6,221 bases of DNA. Origin: an uncultured Bacteroidaceae bacterium. GTDB lineage: Bacteria > Bacteroidota > Bacteroidia > Bacteroidales > Bacteroidaceae. Below, one piece after another: positions 1 through 6,221 of the stretch. The notes under the pieces were generated by a model that had not been told where the DNA came from, ran no database searches, and saw nothing but the letters and a program-made list of their open reading frames with translations. Position 1 is the stretch's first letter; each line of letters begins with the position of its first letter. The DNA is taken from positions 1-6,221 of the forward strand of contig CAJGCJ010000110.1 of assembly GCA_904501775.1 (NCBI GenBank), in the 5' to 3' direction. The translations under genes and the position numbers were made by a program.

Positions 1-1270
1 AGATATAATCGCAACCTGCGAAATAGTCGCTGTTCCACTTGGCCTTACCCTGTGCATCGGCAAAGAGGTCGAGTGCTATGAAGCGGTGGGAATATGAATC
101 GTCCATTATATCAAAAGCACTTGCTGCAGGAAGGCCCTGCCAATATTGTACTATCCATTTGGCATCTTCGGCTCCGCTGTGACCTCTTTTCTTTTTTGAT
201 ACAGTTGAGTAATATACATCAAGAGCCTCCATAACCCCCTTATAGCACTCCTCAATAGAGACTTTGTCTACAGGCACACCGCCCTCGTGAAAAGGGTCCA
301 TACTGTAGAACTCCGACACTCCCATCAGTTTCTCGAGATGTTCGTAATAGATTTCGGCAATTGTATTGAAACTATCCGTACGGGGCCGTATAATGTCGGG
401 ACGCGTGTAACCACCTGCCCACGTTCCGCTATCTATAATATCGGCAGAAGAGACACCCTTAACGCTCTTTTCAGCCATACTGTTGGGCACCATACCGCAA
501 TATCCGGGCAACACAGGTTTCATTCCCAACTCACGCATACGTTCGAGCATCCTGCGACATAGTTTCTCTTGACGCATGTACCACCAGTCGGGATTGCCGT
601 TCATCACAACATCGGGCGCATCTACTTTTGCACCCCAGCCCTCGAGGTTATTCATGGCAAACCAAGCCATGAAACCGGGACCGGCAATAAACTCGGCTAT
701 CTCTTCGTCGCTGTATCCCACCCTCTTATCCTTGAGGACGTTACGCCACAGCACCTCGAGACCTACTAACTGCAAAGGCATGTTTATTCCATGCAGAGCC
801 ATCCAGTCTATCTCTTGCTGCCAACGTTCCCATGTCCAGAAGGCTGTAGAGTAAGAAAAGGTACAGTAATTGAAATTATATCTGTATCGGGCATTGCATA
901 TATGTTTCTCTTCGCCCTTTGGCAACGGCAAATCAACCGAGGAGAAGTCGGTTGTCAGATTGTTCCATGCAATGTTGATATGTGCATAATGGTTAAGATA
1001 CCAATTTATACCGGTGGTCACTGCAAGTATAGAACTACCTTTTACACAAGGCTTTGAATTCCTTGAAGTTATAATAAAGGTTTCGTTGCCATTCTCGGAA
1101 ACGGCCTCATCAACAACAGTCTCGAACATCCCGGATGCACCCCTGCCACCGATGCGGTCGAGCAGTTCGGCTACAGCACGGGGATTCTCGTCGTATACAC
1201 CCTTTTGAGCGGACACAGCCGAAGAGAGCAATGTGAACAGTAATAAGAAACAGGTAGTCAGTGTCCTCAT
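1..1270 (-). CDS. Secreted alpha-N-acetylglucosaminidase, GH89 (NAGLU family), 3' end cut by window
   Basis: I translated the minus strand from ATG at 1270-1268; it stays open for 423 codons to the window edge. GH89 enzymes remove terminal alpha-linked N-acetylglucosamine from glycans such as heparan-sulfate fragments or gastric-type mucin O-glycans. Residues 1-21 form a Sec signal peptide with a likely cut after Val-Ser-Ala (A21|Q22). Residues ~24-125 fit the small N-terminal alpha/beta domain. From about residue 128 the catalytic domain matches human NAGLU as I recall it: YRYNFNYCTFSYS, WERWQQEIDWMALHGIN (147-163), GPGFMAW, and MKPVLPGYCGMVP (250-262). DPFHEGG (325-331) places Glu329 where human NAGLU has its acid/base Glu316. 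The nucleophile Glu, ~120-130 residues further on in known members, falls outside the window. Bacterial homologues are usually ~700 aa or more, so roughly 60% is visible. It is divergent from the coaX operon and probably unrelated to it. The family call is firm; the glycan substrate is unknown. Confidence 0.95.
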   Translation of the reverse strand, partial: MRTLTTCFLLLFTLLSSAVSAQKGVYDENPRAVAELLDRIGGRGASGMFETVVDEAVSENGNETFIITSRNSKPCVKGSSILAVTTGINWYLNHYAHINIAWNNLTTDFSSVDLPLPKGEEKHICNARYRYNFNYCTFSYSTAFWTWERWQQEIDWMALHGINMPLQLVGLEVLWRNVLKDKRVGYSDEEIAEFIAGPGFMAWFAMNNLEGWGAKVDAPDVVMNGNPDWWYMRQEKLCRRMLERMRELGMKPVLPGYCGMVPNSMAEKSVKGVSSADIIDSGTWAGGYTRPDIIRPRTDSFNTIAEIYYEHLEKLMGVSEFYSMDPFHEGGVPVDKVSIEECYKGVMEALDVYYSTVSKKKRGHSGAEDAKWIVQYWQGLPAASAFDIMDDSYSHRFIALDLFADAQGKAKWNSDYFAGCDYI

Positions 1271-1336
1271 CCGTAGTTGTCAAGCATTTATATTACAAGC
1301 CCTTACGAGCAAAACAAAACCAATATTATTAAATTA

Positions 1337-1367
1337 CAAAATTACGAACAATATTAGATTTATCAAC
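1337..1367 (-). promoter_or_regulatory. Candidate promoter for the GH89 gene
   Basis: Read on the minus strand, 1344-1337 is TAATTTTG, an exact match to the Bacteroidota -7 consensus TAnnTTTG. Nineteen nt upstream lies GTTG (1367-1364), a partial match to the -33 TTTG element. Transcription would start near 1330 and give a leader of about 60 nt before the ATG at 1270. The spacing fits the known 19-21 nt range, but short A/T-rich motifs arise easily by chance in such a region. Confidence 0.45.
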
Positions 1368-1459
1368 AACAATTTCCAAAAACTTACAACTGCATTATTA
1401 TAAAATAATAAATGATGAAAATCGGCCATCAAAATAACGCAAATACAAATAATTTAAGC

Positions 1460-1467
1460 TATCTTTG
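1460..1467 (+). promoter_or_regulatory. Candidate -7 box for the coaX operon
   Basis: TATCTTTG matches the Bacteroidota -7 consensus TAnnTTTG exactly and lies 26 nt before the coaX start codon. Transcription would begin around 1472-1475, leaving a leader of only about 20 nt. I see no convincing TTTG at the -33 position (around 1436-1441), so the call rests on the -7 box and its placement just ahead of a five-gene forward cluster. Confidence 0.5.
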
Positions 1468-1493
1468 CAAGGTTTTTTACAAAATACGACACT

Positions 1494-2216
1494 TTGAATC
1501 TTATCATTGACATTGGCAACAACAGTGCAAAATATTATATATTCAGCAGCACGGGAATAATTTTGCACGGCAGACGTCCTAACGACTCATACCGATTTGT
1601 ACAGGAGTTCGTCACAAGCTATGGCATAGACAAGATTATTGTATCGTCGGTAATCGACATTGCGCCAAGCGACAGAACGGTCATCGAAAATGCATGTAGC
1701 AGAGTTGTATGGTTCGACAACAGCACCCCCACGCCGTTAAAGATAAAATACAACACACCGCACACGCTGGGCAGCGACCGTTTGGCAGCCGCTGTAGGCG
1801 CCATGTGCAAGGCTCCCGCACGCGACATCGTGGTGATAGATGCAGGCAGTGCTATCACTATCGACTTTGTCGATGCACAGGGCAATTTCAGGGGAGGCAA
1901 CATATCACCCGGAATAAAAATGCGCTTAAAAGCACTGCACGAATACACAAGCCGTCTTCCACTTGTAAACAAGGATGGAGCAGTTCCCTCCTTGGGATGC
2001 GACACCGAAACTGCGATACGAAGCGGAGTGATACGTGGCATTTGTCACGAAATTGATGGGTATATTACCGAAATTAGAGAGAAATTTCCCGACCTTTTGG
2101 TTTTTTTAACGGGCGGAGACGAAAAAACATTGATTAATAACATAAAAAGTCGCATCTTTGCAGACAGATTTATTGTAGCAGAGGGACTTAATCATATTTT
2201 GGAAAACATACGCTGA
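1494..2216 (+). CDS. coaX: Type III pantothenate kinase (CoaX), TTG start
   Basis: Cytosolic enzyme that phosphorylates pantothenate with ATP, the first step of coenzyme A synthesis. The type III enzymes belong to the ASKHA fold. All family landmarks are present in order: phosphate-binding DIGNNSAK (D6, N9, K13), TLGSDR (91-96) whose Asp95 is the conserved pantothenate-site acid, DAGSAIT (116-122), GGNISPGI (134-141), TETAIRSG (171-178) and LTGGD (205-209). The 240-aa length is typical. The start is TTG: the motif begins five residues after it, and upstream in frame there is no ATG before the TAA at 1455-1457. Two small departures from the common family motifs are Asn10 (often Thr or Ser) and Ser119 (often Thr); both look compatible with activity. 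It leads the forward cluster and ends 2 nt before the next start codon, so it is probably co-transcribed and translationally coupled with that gene. Confidence 0.95.
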   Translation: MNLIIDIGNNSAKYYIFSSTGIILHGRRPNDSYRFVQEFVTSYGIDKIIVSSVIDIAPSDRTVIENACSRVVWFDNSTPTPLKIKYNTPHTLGSDRLAAAVGAMCKAPARDIVVIDAGSAITIDFVDAQGNFRGGNISPGIKMRLKALHEYTSRLPLVNKDGAVPSLGCDTETAIRSGVIRGICHEIDGYITEIREKFPDLLVFLTGGDEKTLINNIKSRIFADRFIVAEGLNHILENIR

Positions 2217-2218
2217 AC

Positions 2219-3493
2219 ATGGCATTAAAAAATAAAACAATAATATCATTATGCACTGCGCTGTTCATTGCTGTTACTGCAATGGCCGGCAACGGAATCA
2301 ACTCACCCTATTCGCGTTTTGGCCTTGGCATCCTTGCCGACCAGAGCCTTGCCGTAAACCGACAGATGGGTGGATTGGGTTACGCATTGCAGGATATGAG
2401 ATATATCAACTTGGCCAATCCCGCATCAATAGCACAGGTCGATACCCTAACAATGCTTTTTGAAGCCGGTTTCTCGCTTCAAAACGGCAACTTCAGCGAG
2501 GGGGGCAAAAAAGTGAATGCGCACAATGCCAATTTCGACTATATTGCAATGGAGTTCCGCCTACGCCGGGGTTTGGGAATGAGCATAGGTTTCCTGCCAT
2601 ACTCCAATGTCGGTTACACTTTCAGCAACCGCAGCACATATACGGGCGACATCAATGCATCGGGCACAAACAGCTACGCAGGAACAGGCGGAGTATACCA
2701 GCCCTATGTAGCAATGGGATGGCAGCCGACAAAGAAGGTTTCTGTCGGTTTCATGGCATCATACATATATGGAGATATTTCCCATACTGTAGCCTCAATA
2801 TTCGACGATGCCAACATACGAAGCACATCGCGCTACTACGGCGTTGACATATCGAATTATAAACTGGATTTTGGTGTGCAATACAATCAGCCGCTCAAGA
2901 AAGGACATGCACTTACAATAGGTGCGGTATACTCACTTGGCCACGACCTTAACGCAAAAGCCAGAATTATAGAGCAGACCATTCTGAGCGGAACAGCCGA
3001 ATCTTCGGACACAATGAGCCTGAACAACAGTTTCAAATTGCCTCATACAATTGGTATTGGCGCCGTATACAGCATCAGAAACAATTGGAAATTCGGCATT
3101 GACTACACCTTGCAGAAGTGGAGCGACTCGAACTTCTTCGGCAACGAAACCGGCAAAGGACTCGACCGCAGCAAGGTATCGGTAGGAGCAGAGTACTCGC
3201 CCAACAGACTCTACGGAAACATTTTCAAGACAATGTCTTACCGTGTAGGAGCACATTATGCGCAGCCCTACACCGAGGTAAACGGAAAGAAAGGCTGCGA
3301 GGAGTATGGCGTAAGTGCAGGATTCTCTATTCCTATAATAAACAAGCATAATAACCGCTCGCACCTTCATATAGCAGGACAGTTTGTACATTTCAACCCC
3401 AAAAGTTCGGGCATGATTTCCGAGAAGTATCTTCGAGTAAGCATCGGCATTACCTTCAACGAAAACTGGTTCTCGAAGATGAAAGTAGAATAA
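2219..3493 (+). CDS. Outer-membrane beta-barrel protein, FadL/OmpP1-like, Bacteroidota type
   Basis: This is a 424-aa exported protein. Residues 1-23 form a signal peptide (KNK, then a hydrophobic stretch ending TAMA) with a likely cut before G24. The mature N-terminus carries SPYSRFGLG (29-37), followed by NPAS (67-70) and GFLPYSNVGY (124-133), motifs I associate with Bacteroidota proteins annotated as 'outer membrane protein' or OmpP1/FadL-like. The rest alternates short hydrophobic strands with polar turns rich in Gly, Tyr, Asn and Ser, as in a beta-barrel. It ends with the strand LRVSIGITF and a short tail ENWFSKMKVE. No enzyme motif is visible. FadL relatives move hydrophobic substrates across the outer membrane, but no substrate can be inferred here. 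It starts 2 nt after coaX stops and lies two genes before lptC, so a role in envelope maintenance is possible but unproven. Confidence 0.85.
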   Translation: MALKNKTIISLCTALFIAVTAMAGNGINSPYSRFGLGILADQSLAVNRQMGGLGYALQDMRYINLANPASIAQVDTLTMLFEAGFSLQNGNFSEGGKKVNAHNANFDYIAMEFRLRRGLGMSIGFLPYSNVGYTFSNRSTYTGDINASGTNSYAGTGGVYQPYVAMGWQPTKKVSVGFMASYIYGDISHTVASIFDDANIRSTSRYYGVDISNYKLDFGVQYNQPLKKGHALTIGAVYSLGHDLNAKARIIEQTILSGTAESSDTMSLNNSFKLPHTIGIGAVYSIRNNWKFGIDYTLQKWSDSNFFGNETGKGLDRSKVSVGAEYSPNRLYGNIFKTMSYRVGAHYAQPYTEVNGKKGCEEYGVSAGFSIPIINKHNNRSHLHIAGQFVHFNPKSSGMISEKYLRVSIGITFNENWFSKMKVE

Positions 3494-3521
3494 TTGTAAA
3501 AACACATAAATAAACTAAGAG

Positions 3522-4952
3522 ATGAAGAAAAGCATTTTTGTATTGTTATTTGCGATTGCATCATTGGGTGCATCGGCGCAAATCAATGGTATCGACAATG
3601 ACAACCGTTTCGGTACCGGTCAGGACAGTATCAACTGTTTAGAGAAGATCACCATCTGCGACATCAACGTTCAGAACAAGGACTTTGCTACAGCTTACGA
3701 AGCATGGAAAGAGTTGTTCACAACATACCCCGTTGCACGTGTGAGCATATACACTAATGGTGAGAAGATCTTGAAGGGACTTATCAGCAAAGAGACAGAC
3801 GACCAGAAGAAGCTTGGCTACGTTAACGAGCTTATGGCTTTGTACGACCAGCAGATCAAGTACATCGACAAATTGCAGCAGATTACAAAGAGCCAGCTCT
3901 CGGCAGGTAAAATCTTAGGTAAGAAGGCTCTCGACTACATGCAGTTCGTTCCCAAGGCTTCGGTAGACGAGGCTTATGACATGCTCTCTAAATCAGTCAA
4001 CATGGAGAAGGGCTTGTCAGAGTACCGCGTAACACAGAACTTCATGAAGATTTCTGCAATGAAATACAAGAATGACCCCGCAGGTCATGGTGAGCAGGTT
4101 ATTCAGGACTACCTCGACGCATCGGTATACATTGTAGAGGTTCTCGATAAGTACAACGAGCGCATCGAGTTCTACACAAACCGCTACAACGAGGTTAAGA
4201 ACCCCAAGGACAGCATTCAGGCAGGCGTATACAGCAAGGCTATTGATGCTGCACGTATCGGCCGTACCAACATCGACGGTTACTTCATCAACTGTGGTGC
4301 TGCAAAGTGCGAGGACTTGCAGACAATCTACGAGCCCAAGGTTGAGGAGAACAAGGACAACATCGAATACCTTAACAAGGTTATCTCGCTCATGAGTATG
4401 CTTAAGTGTACCGAGCAGGAGGCATACATGAAGGCTGCCGAGTATGCACTTGCTATCAACCCCACAGCAAAGGCTGCCATGGGTTGCGGTTACCGTTACT
4501 TCAAGAAAGGTGAGATTGACAAGGCGATGGAGTTCTTCGATCAGGCTATCGAGCTCGAGACCAGTGCTACAAACAAGGCCGAAATGTGCTACAAGGTAGG
4601 TGCAATCTACCTCCACCTGAAGAAGGCATCAAAGGCTCGCGAGTATGCACGCAAGGCTATCAGCCTCAACTCTAAGTATGGCGACCCCTACATCCTTATC
4701 GCACAGTGCTACGCTTCAGCACCCGACTGGCACAACGACCACGTATTCAACCAGTGTACATTCTATGCAGTAATCGACAAGTTGCAGCGTGCTATGGCTG
4801 TTGACCCCACTGTTAAGGAAGAGGCAAGCAAGCTTATCTCTCAGTACAACAAGCACCTCCCCGCATCAGAGGATATCTTCATGAGAGGATACAGCAAGGG
4901 TAAGAGTATCACTATTGGTGGATGGATAAATGAAACAACTACAGTTCGTTAA
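3522..4952 (+). CDS. Exported tetratricopeptide-repeat protein, function unknown
   Basis: A 476-aa protein with a Sec signal peptide (MKK, hydrophobic core, SLGASA) cut after A19, so it is probably periplasmic. It lacks a lipobox. Residues ~43-300 are mainly helical and charged without a clear motif. Residues ~300-430 contain about three TPR-like helix pairs, the clearest being around GYRYFKKGEIDKAMEFFDQAI (323-343) and VGAIYLHLKKASKAREYARKAI (359-380), then a degenerate unit with YILIAQCYASA (390-400). TPRs bind proteins, so a scaffold or chaperone role is plausible; nothing indicates a reaction. Nine cysteines are notable for an exported protein. Codon use is unlike the neighbours (ATC for Ile, AAG for Lys, CGT/CGC for Arg), which suggests high expression. 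The gene begins 28 nt after the barrel gene, and its last 23 nt overlap the start of lptC. I do not recognise a named family. Confidence 0.85.
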   Translation: MKKSIFVLLFAIASLGASAQINGIDNDNRFGTGQDSINCLEKITICDINVQNKDFATAYEAWKELFTTYPVARVSIYTNGEKILKGLISKETDDQKKLGYVNELMALYDQQIKYIDKLQQITKSQLSAGKILGKKALDYMQFVPKASVDEAYDMLSKSVNMEKGLSEYRVTQNFMKISAMKYKNDPAGHGEQVIQDYLDASVYIVEVLDKYNERIEFYTNRYNEVKNPKDSIQAGVYSKAIDAARIGRTNIDGYFINCGAAKCEDLQTIYEPKVEENKDNIEYLNKVISLMSMLKCTEQEAYMKAAEYALAINPTAKAAMGCGYRYFKKGEIDKAMEFFDQAIELETSATNKAEMCYKVGAIYLHLKKASKAREYARKAISLNSKYGDPYILIAQCYASAPDWHNDHVFNQCTFYAVIDKLQRAMAVDPTVKEEASKLISQYNKHLPASEDIFMRGYSKGKSITIGGWINETTTVR

Positions 4953-5514
4953 TAGACAGTTCACATACAACCGTACAACTATCGCTCTATGGGCGATAGT
5001 TGTACTATTTTATCTTTCGGGATGCGGCAGCGAGCAGAAAAGTGCCGACGTATCACCCGAAGAGACCGATTCACTGGCATTCATGAGCACCTATGGTGTA
5101 AACACACTGATCAGCGACTCGGGACGCATAAGCTACAGGGTAGAGGCCGAAGAGTGGCTTATGTATGACAAACGCAACCCCTCGTACTGGGCCTTCGAAA
5201 AAGGAATCTACCTTGAGAAATATGACGACAGCCTCAGGATAGAGACCACACTGCGTAGTGACACCGCCTATTACTACGACAAGCAGGCATTATGGAAACT
5301 GCTGGGCAATATACAGGTGAGCAACAGCAAAGGCGAAAAAATATTTACCGACAAGTTGCTTTGGAGCAGCGACAGCGGACGCATATACTCGGACAGCTAT
5401 ATAAGGATAGAACAAAGCGACAGAATAACAGAAGGAATAGGTTTCTCGTCCAATCAGGACATGACAAACTGGGAAATCCTAAACACCACCGGAATATATC
5501 CTATTGAGGAATAG
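4930..5514 (+). CDS. lptC: LPS export periplasmic lipoprotein LptC
   Basis: LptC links the inner-membrane LptB2FG ABC transporter to the periplasmic bridge that carries lipopolysaccharide to the outer membrane. The 194-aa length is close to that of E. coli LptC (191 aa). A hydrophobic segment (residues 17-29) ends in the lipobox LSGC with Cys32, so this version appears to be lipid-anchored, whereas E. coli LptC has an uncleaved membrane helix. The mature part shows the LptC/OstA-like beta-jellyroll pattern: LISDSGRISYRVEAEEW (60-76), YYYDKQALWKLLGNIQV (114-130), KIFTDKLLWSSDSGRIYSD (137-155) and GIGFSSNQDMTNWEI (169-183). The start is the only ATG, GTG or TTG in frame before the hydrophobic core; it gives an unusually long 16-residue n-region and overlaps the TPR gene by 23 nt in another frame. 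A strong inverted repeat sits inside the signal-peptide codons. Confidence 0.92.
   Translation: MKQLQFVNRQFTYNRTTIALWAIVVLFYLSGCGSEQKSADVSPEETDSLAFMSTYGVNTLISDSGRISYRVEAEEWLMYDKRNPSYWAFEKGIYLEKYDDSLRIETTLRSDTAYYYDKQALWKLLGNIQVSNSKGEKIFTDKLLWSSDSGRIYSDSYIRIEQSDRITEGIGFSSNQDMTNWEILNTTGIYPIEE
4973..5005 (+). promoter_or_regulatory. Perfect 13-bp inverted repeat inside lptC, candidate mRNA hairpin or attenuator
   Basis: The arm GTACAACTATCGC (4973-4985) is repeated as its exact reverse complement GCGATAGTTGTAC (4993-5005) around the 7-nt loop TCTATGG. In RNA, a U-G and a C-G pair could extend the stem to 15 bp with a UAU loop. It begins 20 nt after the TPR stop codon, and 43 nt separate the first base of the lptC ATG from the stem. 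It is followed by the T-rich stretch TATTTTATCTTTC (5006-5018), which resembles an imperfect intrinsic-terminator tail. The repeat itself is directly visible; a role in partial termination, 3'-end protection or pausing is inferred. Confidence 0.6.
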
Positions 5515-5522
5515 ACTTTAAG

Positions 5523-6221
5523 ATGACTACAACAATACTTCTACTGATAGTTACCATACTGTTTTCGGCTCTCTTCTCGGGCATGGAAATAGCATTTATA
5601 TCATCGAACAAACTGCTGCTTGGCATCGACCTAAACAGCCGCACCATGACATCATTCGTTATAGAGAAATTCTACTCGAGCAGCAACAATTTCGTATCAA
5701 GCCTATTGGTTGGAAACAACATAGTGCTTGTGATATACGGTATACTCATGGCCGAGTTGCTGAATGCAACAATTCTCCCATACATAACATCTTCAACCTC
5801 TATCAGACTGTTATTGGAGACACTCATATCTACCATAGTCATCATATTCACAGGAGAGTTCATTCCAAAAGCGATATTCCGAATAAACCCCAACAGCGCA
5901 CTCAAACGATTCGCACTCATCATATACCCCATTTACATACTGCTCTATCCATTAGCCCGTTTCATCACATGGATATCGTGCGGAATTCTGCGAATATTCA
6001 ATATAAAAATAGATAAGGAGGCGCGCGACAACACATTCAGCAAAACAGAGCTGAACATACTTATCCAAAACAGCATCGAGAGTGCATCGGAGGATGAGGA
6101 CATCGACAACGATGTAAGAATATTTCAAAATGCACTCGACTTCTCGGACATCAAGGTACGCGACTGCTACATTCCCCGCACCGAGATTGATGCCGTTGAA
6201 GTTACAGCACCCATAGAAGAG
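5523..6221 (+). CDS. CNNM/CorC-family membrane protein (DUF21 plus CBS), 3' end cut by window
   Basis: The frame is open from ATG at 5523 through 233 codons to the window end. The N-terminal DUF21/CNNM transmembrane domain is clear: FSGMEIAFISSNK (18-30), LLVGNNIVLVIYG (61-73) and the signature TGEFIPKAIFRINPN (110-124). Hydrophobic segments lie near 2-24, 58-80, 96-116 and 128-157. A cytosolic linker follows, with TELNILI (175-181) and the acidic SEDEDIDND (189-197). The entry to the CBS pair, VRDCYIPRTEIDAVE (212-226), closes the visible part. Members are often annotated as 'hemolysin' or CorC/HlyC; characterised relatives act in Mg2+ (or Co2+) transport, and haemolytic activity should not be assumed. 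Full-length proteins are usually above 400 aa, with a second CBS and a C-terminal CorC_HlyC domain beyond the window. It begins 8 nt after the lptC stop, consistent with co-transcription. Isoleucine codons are mostly ATA. Confidence 0.93.
   Translation, partial: MTTTILLLIVTILFSALFSGMEIAFISSNKLLLGIDLNSRTMTSFVIEKFYSSSNNFVSSLLVGNNIVLVIYGILMAELLNATILPYITSSTSIRLLLETLISTIVIIFTGEFIPKAIFRINPNSALKRFALIIYPIYILLYPLARFITWISCGILRIFNIKIDKEARDNTFSKTELNILIQNSIESASEDEDIDNDVRIFQNALDFSDIKVRDCYIPRTEIDAVEVTAPIEE

Larger units (their letters stand above)
1271..1493. other. Divergent AT-rich intergenic region
   Basis: This 223-nt spacer separates two divergent genes and is much richer in A and T than its flanks. 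It contains no credible gene. It holds one candidate Bacteroidota-type promoter for each direction, listed separately. The A/T-only dyad near 1395-1411 (TTATTA, 5-nt loop, TAATAA) is too low in complexity to call an operator. Confidence 0.8.

Noticed and set aside
287..1208. Series of short plus-strand open frames opposite the GH89 gene
   Set aside because: They overlap one another and are shadows of the minus-strand GH89 reading frame, which is intact throughout.
1395..1411. A/T-only dyad TTATTA-TAAAA-TAATAA in the divergent intergenic region
   Set aside because: Low-complexity sequence in an AT-rich spacer; no T-run or adjoining element supports a terminator or operator.
1860..1874. Short dyad ATCGAC-TTT-GTCGAT within coaX
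   Set aside because: Only 6 bp and not extendable; it sits in conserved coding sequence around the DAGSAITID motif and is expected by chance.
1619..2056. Open frames on both strands within coaX (minus 1619-2041, plus 1709-2056)
   Set aside because: They are shadows of coaX, whose complete family motifs account for the whole region.
3428..3435. TATCTTCG near the end of the outer-membrane protein gene as an internal promoter for the TPR gene
   Set aside because: It misses the -7 consensus by one key base and has no TTTG at the -33 distance. An internal promoter would fit the codon bias, but the sequence does not support it well enough.
2933..3505. 190-codon open frame on the minus strand inside the outer-membrane protein gene
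   Set aside because: It is antisense to a clear barrel protein, has no recognisable motif, and no promoter or spacing supports it.
4017..4616. 199-codon open frame on the minus strand inside the TPR gene
   Set aside because: It lies wholly opposite a well-supported gene whose strong codon bias keeps antisense stops rare; the product is Val/Leu/Cys-rich and resembles no family I know.

Overview
The window looks like chromosomal DNA from a member of the Bacteroidales (a Bacteroides-, Phocaeicola- or Prevotella-like gut bacterium). The reasons are a Bacteroidota-type promoter box (TAnnTTTG) upstream of the forward gene cluster, the lack of clear Shine-Dalgarno sequences, an outer-membrane protein with the SPYSRFGLG motif seen in Bacteroidota barrel proteins, a lipoprotein form of LptC, and a secreted GH89 alpha-N-acetylglucosaminidase. 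The genus cannot be fixed from this sequence alone.

Layout. Positions 1-1270 hold the 5' part of a minus-strand gene for a secreted alpha-N-acetylglucosaminidase (NAGLU/GH89), whose 3' end lies outside the window. An AT-rich divergent intergenic region (1271-1493) carries candidate promoters for both directions. From 1494 to the window end, five genes run on the plus strand with gaps of 2 and 28 nt, an overlap of 23 nt, and a gap of 8 nt: coaX (type III pantothenate kinase, TTG start), an outer-membrane beta-barrel protein, an exported TPR protein, lptC (lipoprotein of the LPS export machine), and the first 233 codons of a CNNM/CorC-type membrane protein (DUF21 plus the start of a CBS pair). 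They very probably form one operon. Apart from cytosolic CoaX, all its products act in or on the cell envelope.

The most interesting local signal is a perfect 13-bp inverted repeat with a 7-nt loop at 4973-5005. It starts 20 nt after the stop codon of the TPR gene but lies inside the lptC signal-peptide coding region, and it is followed by a T-rich stretch. The TPR gene alone in this operon shows the codon bias of a highly expressed gene (ATC over ATA, AAG over AAA). Together these suggest that the hairpin sets different transcript levels within the operon, either by partial termination or by protecting the 3' end of a TPR-containing mRNA. That is inference. No mobile element, CRISPR array, tRNA or rRNA was seen, and the rest looks like ordinary, conserved core-genome content.
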